DNA of 32,230 nucleotides from Sterolibacterium sp964437515 (GTDB lineage: Bacteria; Pseudomonadota; Gammaproteobacteria; Burkholderiales; Rhodocyclaceae): NCBI GenBank assembly GCA_964437515.1, contig CAYTHB010000030.1, positions 1 through 32,230 on the forward strand. Direction: 5' to 3'. This document shows, piece by piece, positions 30,000 through 32,230 of the stretch. A program made the position numbers and the translations under genes. Positions within the stretch are counted from its first letter, which is position 1; each line of letters starts with the position of its first letter. The notes under the pieces were generated by a model. The model did no database searches, was not told the DNA's origin, and saw only the letters and a list, made by a program, of their open reading frames with translations.

Positions 30000-32230
30000 T
30001 CGGTTTCTCCTTGGTCGTCTGTGGGTTCGGAATTTGAATTGGTGTCGGAATCAGAATCAGCATCAGTTTCCGCGTCGGTTTCGATGATTTTCACGATGCT
30101 GGAAAGTGTGTCTTCGGCATCGAGATTGATGAGTGTCACGCCTTGGGTCGAGCGACCCATTTCGCGAATCTGAGCCACTTCCGTGCGGATCAGCACGCCA
30201 CCGGTGGAAATCAGCATCAGGTGGTCATCCGCCTGCACCAACAGCGCGCCAACCACCTTGCCATTGCGTTCGCTGGTCTGGATGGCGATCATGCCCTTGG
30301 TGCCGCGTCCATGGCGGGTGTATTCGGCAATCGCGGTGCGTTTGCCATAGCCGTTTTCAGTCGCGGTGAGTACCGAGCAGTCTTCATTTTCTGCGACCAG
30401 CATGGAGATCACGGCTTGCCCTTCTTCCAGCCACATGCCACGCACGCCGCGTGCCCCCCGTCCCATGGCGCGCACATCTTCTTCGGCAAAACGCACCGCC
30501 TTGCCGGCATCGGAGAACAGCATCACATCATAATGGCCGTTGGTGATGGCAACACCGATCAGGTAGTCGTTTTCATCTAGCCCCACCGCGATGATGCCGG
30601 CACGACGCGGGTTGGAGAAGTCGGAGAGCGGGGTTTTCTTGACCGTACCGCCTGCTGTGGCCATGAATACATAGTGTTGGTCATCAAATTCCTTGACCGG
30701 CAGGACGGCGGTAATCTTTTCGCCTTCTTCCAGCGGGAACAGGTTGATGATGGGCTTGCCTCGGCTGGTGCGGCTGCCTTCCGGTGCTTCATACACCTTG
30801 AGCCAATATACGCGGCCGCGGTTGGAGAAGCAGAGGATGTAGTCGTGGGTGTTGGCAACGAACAGGTGATCGACGAAATCATCTTCCTTCATCGCCGCCG
30901 CCTGCTTGCCACGCCCGCCGCGTTTTTGCGCCTTGTATTCGGAGAGTGGTTGCGACTTGATGTAGCCGCCGTGAGACAGCGTGACCACCATGTCCTGCGG
31001 GGTAATCAGGTCTTCGATATTGATGTCCTGCGCGTTGAGGACGATTTCGCTGCGCCGCGGGTCGTTATATTGTGCGCGCACGACCTGGAGTTCTTCGCTG
31101 ATGATTGCGGTAATTCGTTCGGGGCGTGCGAGGATGTCGAGCAGGTCGGCGATGATGTCCATCACTTCCTTGTACTCGGCAATGATCTTGTCCTGCTCCA
31201 GGCCGGTCAGGCGTTGCAGGCGCAGCTCAAGGATGGCTTGCGCTTGTGTGTCGGAGAGCAGATAGCCATTTTTGCCCAGACCGAATTCAGGCGCGAGCCC
31301 TTCGGGACGCGAGGCTTCGGCGGCGGCACGGGCGAGCATGTCGGTGACCAGCGTCGATGTCCAGGTGCGCGCCATCAGGCCACGCTTGGCTTCCGCAGGG
31401 GTCGGCGCGGCTTTGATCAGGGCGATGATTTCATCGACATTGGAGAGTGCCACCGCCAAGCCTTCGAGGATGTGACCGCGCTCGCGTGCCTTGCGTAGTT
31501 CAAAGACGGTGCGCCGGGTAATCACCTCGCGCCGGTGGGCGAGGAAGGCTTCGAGCATCTCTTTGAGGTTGAGCAGGCGCGGGCGGCCATCGACCAGTGC
31601 GACCATGTTCATGCCGAAGGTGTCTTGCAGCTGCGTTTGCTTGTAGAGGTGATTGAGCACCACGTCAGGCATTTCGCCGCGCTTCAGTTCGATCACCATA
31701 CGCATGCCGTCTTTGTCGGACTCGTCTTGCAGGTGAGTGATGCCTTCGATCTTTTTGTCGTTGACCAGTTCGGCGATTTTTTCCAGCAGGGTTTTTTTGT
31801 TGACCTGATAGGGCAGTTCATCAACGATGATCGACTGCTTGCCGTTCTTTTCGTTTTCCTCGATGTGGGTGCGTGCGCGCATGACGACGCGGCCACGCCC
31901 GGTGAGATAGCCTTCGCGTACGCCGGCGACTCCATAAATCAGACCCGCCGTAGGGAAGTCGGGCGCGGGGATGATGTCGATGAGTTGCTCGATAGTGATT
32001 TCCGGGTCGGCGAGCAGGGCGAGGCAGCCATCCACTACTTCACCAAAGTTGTGCGGCGGAATGTTGGTGGCCATACCCACGGCAATCCCGGCACTGCCGT
32101 TAATCAGCAGGTTGGGGACGCGGGTGGGCAGTACCAGCGGTTCTTGCTCGGAGCCGTCGTAGTTGGGGCCGAAATCGACGGTTTCCTTTTCCAGATCGGC
32201 GAGCAGTTCATGACCGATGCGCGCCATGCG
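29996..32230 (-). CDS. gyrA: DNA gyrase subunit A (C-terminal part, 5' end outside the window)
   Basis: GyrA cuts and rejoins DNA in the GyrA2B2 supercoiling enzyme. About 744 residues are visible, beginning near 'RMARIGHELLADLEKETVDF' (around residue 140 of a full protein). The active-site Tyr and the quinolone-resistance region lie outside. 'LINGSAGIAVGMATNIPPHN' belongs to the breakage-reunion domain. 'LQRLTGLEQDKIIAEYKEVM' belongs to the coiled coil. The beta-pinwheel domain starts with the GyrA-box-like 'QKRGGRGKQ' and repeats such as 'GRGARGVRGMWL' and 'GRGTKGMIAIQ'. The C-terminal ~30 residues after 'SSIVKIIETD' are an acidic tail rich in Asp, Ser, Thr and Asn. The stop overlaps serC. 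Confidence 0.98.
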   Translation of the reverse strand, partial: RMARIGHELLADLEKETVDFGPNYDGSEQEPLVLPTRVPNLLINGSAGIAVGMATNIPPHNFGEVVDGCLALLADPEITIEQLIDIIPAPDFPTAGLIYGVAGVREGYLTGRGRVVMRARTHIEENEKNGKQSIIVDELPYQVNKKTLLEKIAELVNDKKIEGITHLQDESDKDGMRMVIELKRGEMPDVVLNHLYKQTQLQDTFGMNMVALVDGRPRLLNLKEMLEAFLAHRREVITRRTVFELRKARERGHILEGLAVALSNVDEIIALIKAAPTPAEAKRGLMARTWTSTLVTDMLARAAAEASRPEGLAPEFGLGKNGYLLSDTQAQAILELRLQRLTGLEQDKIIAEYKEVMDIIADLLDILARPERITAIISEELQVVRAQYNDPRRSEIVLNAQDINIEDLITPQDMVVTLSHGGYIKSQPLSEYKAQKRGGRGKQAAAMKEDDFVDHLFVANTHDYILCFSNRGRVYWLKVYEAPEGSRTSRGKPIINLFPLEEGEKITAVLPVKEFDDQHYVFMATAGGTVKKTPLSDFSNPRRAGIIAVGLDENDYLIGVAITNGHYDVMLFSDAGKAVRFAEEDVRAMGRGARGVRGMWLEEGQAVISMLVAENEDCSVLTATENGYGKRTAIAEYTRHGRGTKGMIAIQTSERNGKVVGALLVQADDHLMLISTGGVLIRTEVAQIREMGRSTQGVTLINLDAEDTLSSIVKIIETDAETDADSDSDTNSNSEPTDDQGETE

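Noticed and set aside
30674..31498. 274-codon plus-strand open frame opposite gyrA
   Set aside because: Antisense shadow of gyrA with no recognisable motif.

Overview
The window looks like a chromosomal segment of a Gram-negative bacterium, most likely a betaproteobacterium with a free-living Nitrosomonadales-like lifestyle (moderate confidence). The evidence is gene content and order: pmbA divergent from a yjgA(darP)-mogA pair, a gyrA-serC-(serA)-pheA-hisC-tyrA block, a flagellar flgA, and a long PilZ-like protein. I saw no tRNA, rRNA, insertion sequence, prophage or CRISPR array.

Layout. 1-800 (minus): the start of hrcA (heat-shock repressor, cut by the window edge) and an unknown 87-residue gene. 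800-1220: non-coding, with a REP-like inverted-repeat element. 1220-3543 (plus): an apparent operon of a secreted unknown protein, a small PF04020 membrane protein, an ArsC/YffB-type reductase and Hsp33, whose zinc site has lost two of its four cysteines. 3547-5039 (minus): thyA followed by an orphan flgA. 5115-8405 (plus): an M17 aminopeptidase and a PilZ-like protein. 8449-9264 (minus): a prohibitin/SPFH membrane protein. 9412-10218 (plus): a possible RNA switch, a 14-codon ORF with a strong Shine-Dalgarno, an MNT-type nucleotidyltransferase and an overlapping 66-residue ORF.

10225-17968 is the regulatory centrepiece. A 1268-residue SARP-type regulator (winged helix, BTAD, decayed cyclase-like domain, AAA ATPase, TPR-like tail) lies divergent to a soluble hybrid histidine kinase (PAS-PAS-HisKA-HATPase-REC-HPt) and a REC-HD-GYP phosphodiesterase. 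The last two resemble RpfC/RpfG, but with a cytoplasmic PAS sensor instead of a membrane sensor. The shared intergenic region has two identical 7-bp direct repeats at 11-bp pitch, placed just upstream of a -10-like hexamer. This is the arrangement described for SARP operators, so the big regulator may control the phosphorelay/c-di-GMP pair.

17990-20553 is the conserved mogA/darP/pmbA trio. 20577-32230 (minus) is one long collinear run that reads gyrA (partial) > serC > serA > pheA > hisC > tyrA > fcl > gmd > polyprenyl-phosphate sugar-1-phosphate transferase > Sfp-type phosphopantetheinyl transferase. Spacings are short or overlapping. It joins serine and aromatic amino-acid biosynthesis to GDP-L-fucose and surface-glycan initiation. 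The genes that commonly follow tyrA in betaproteobacteria (aroA, cmk, rpsA) are not here.
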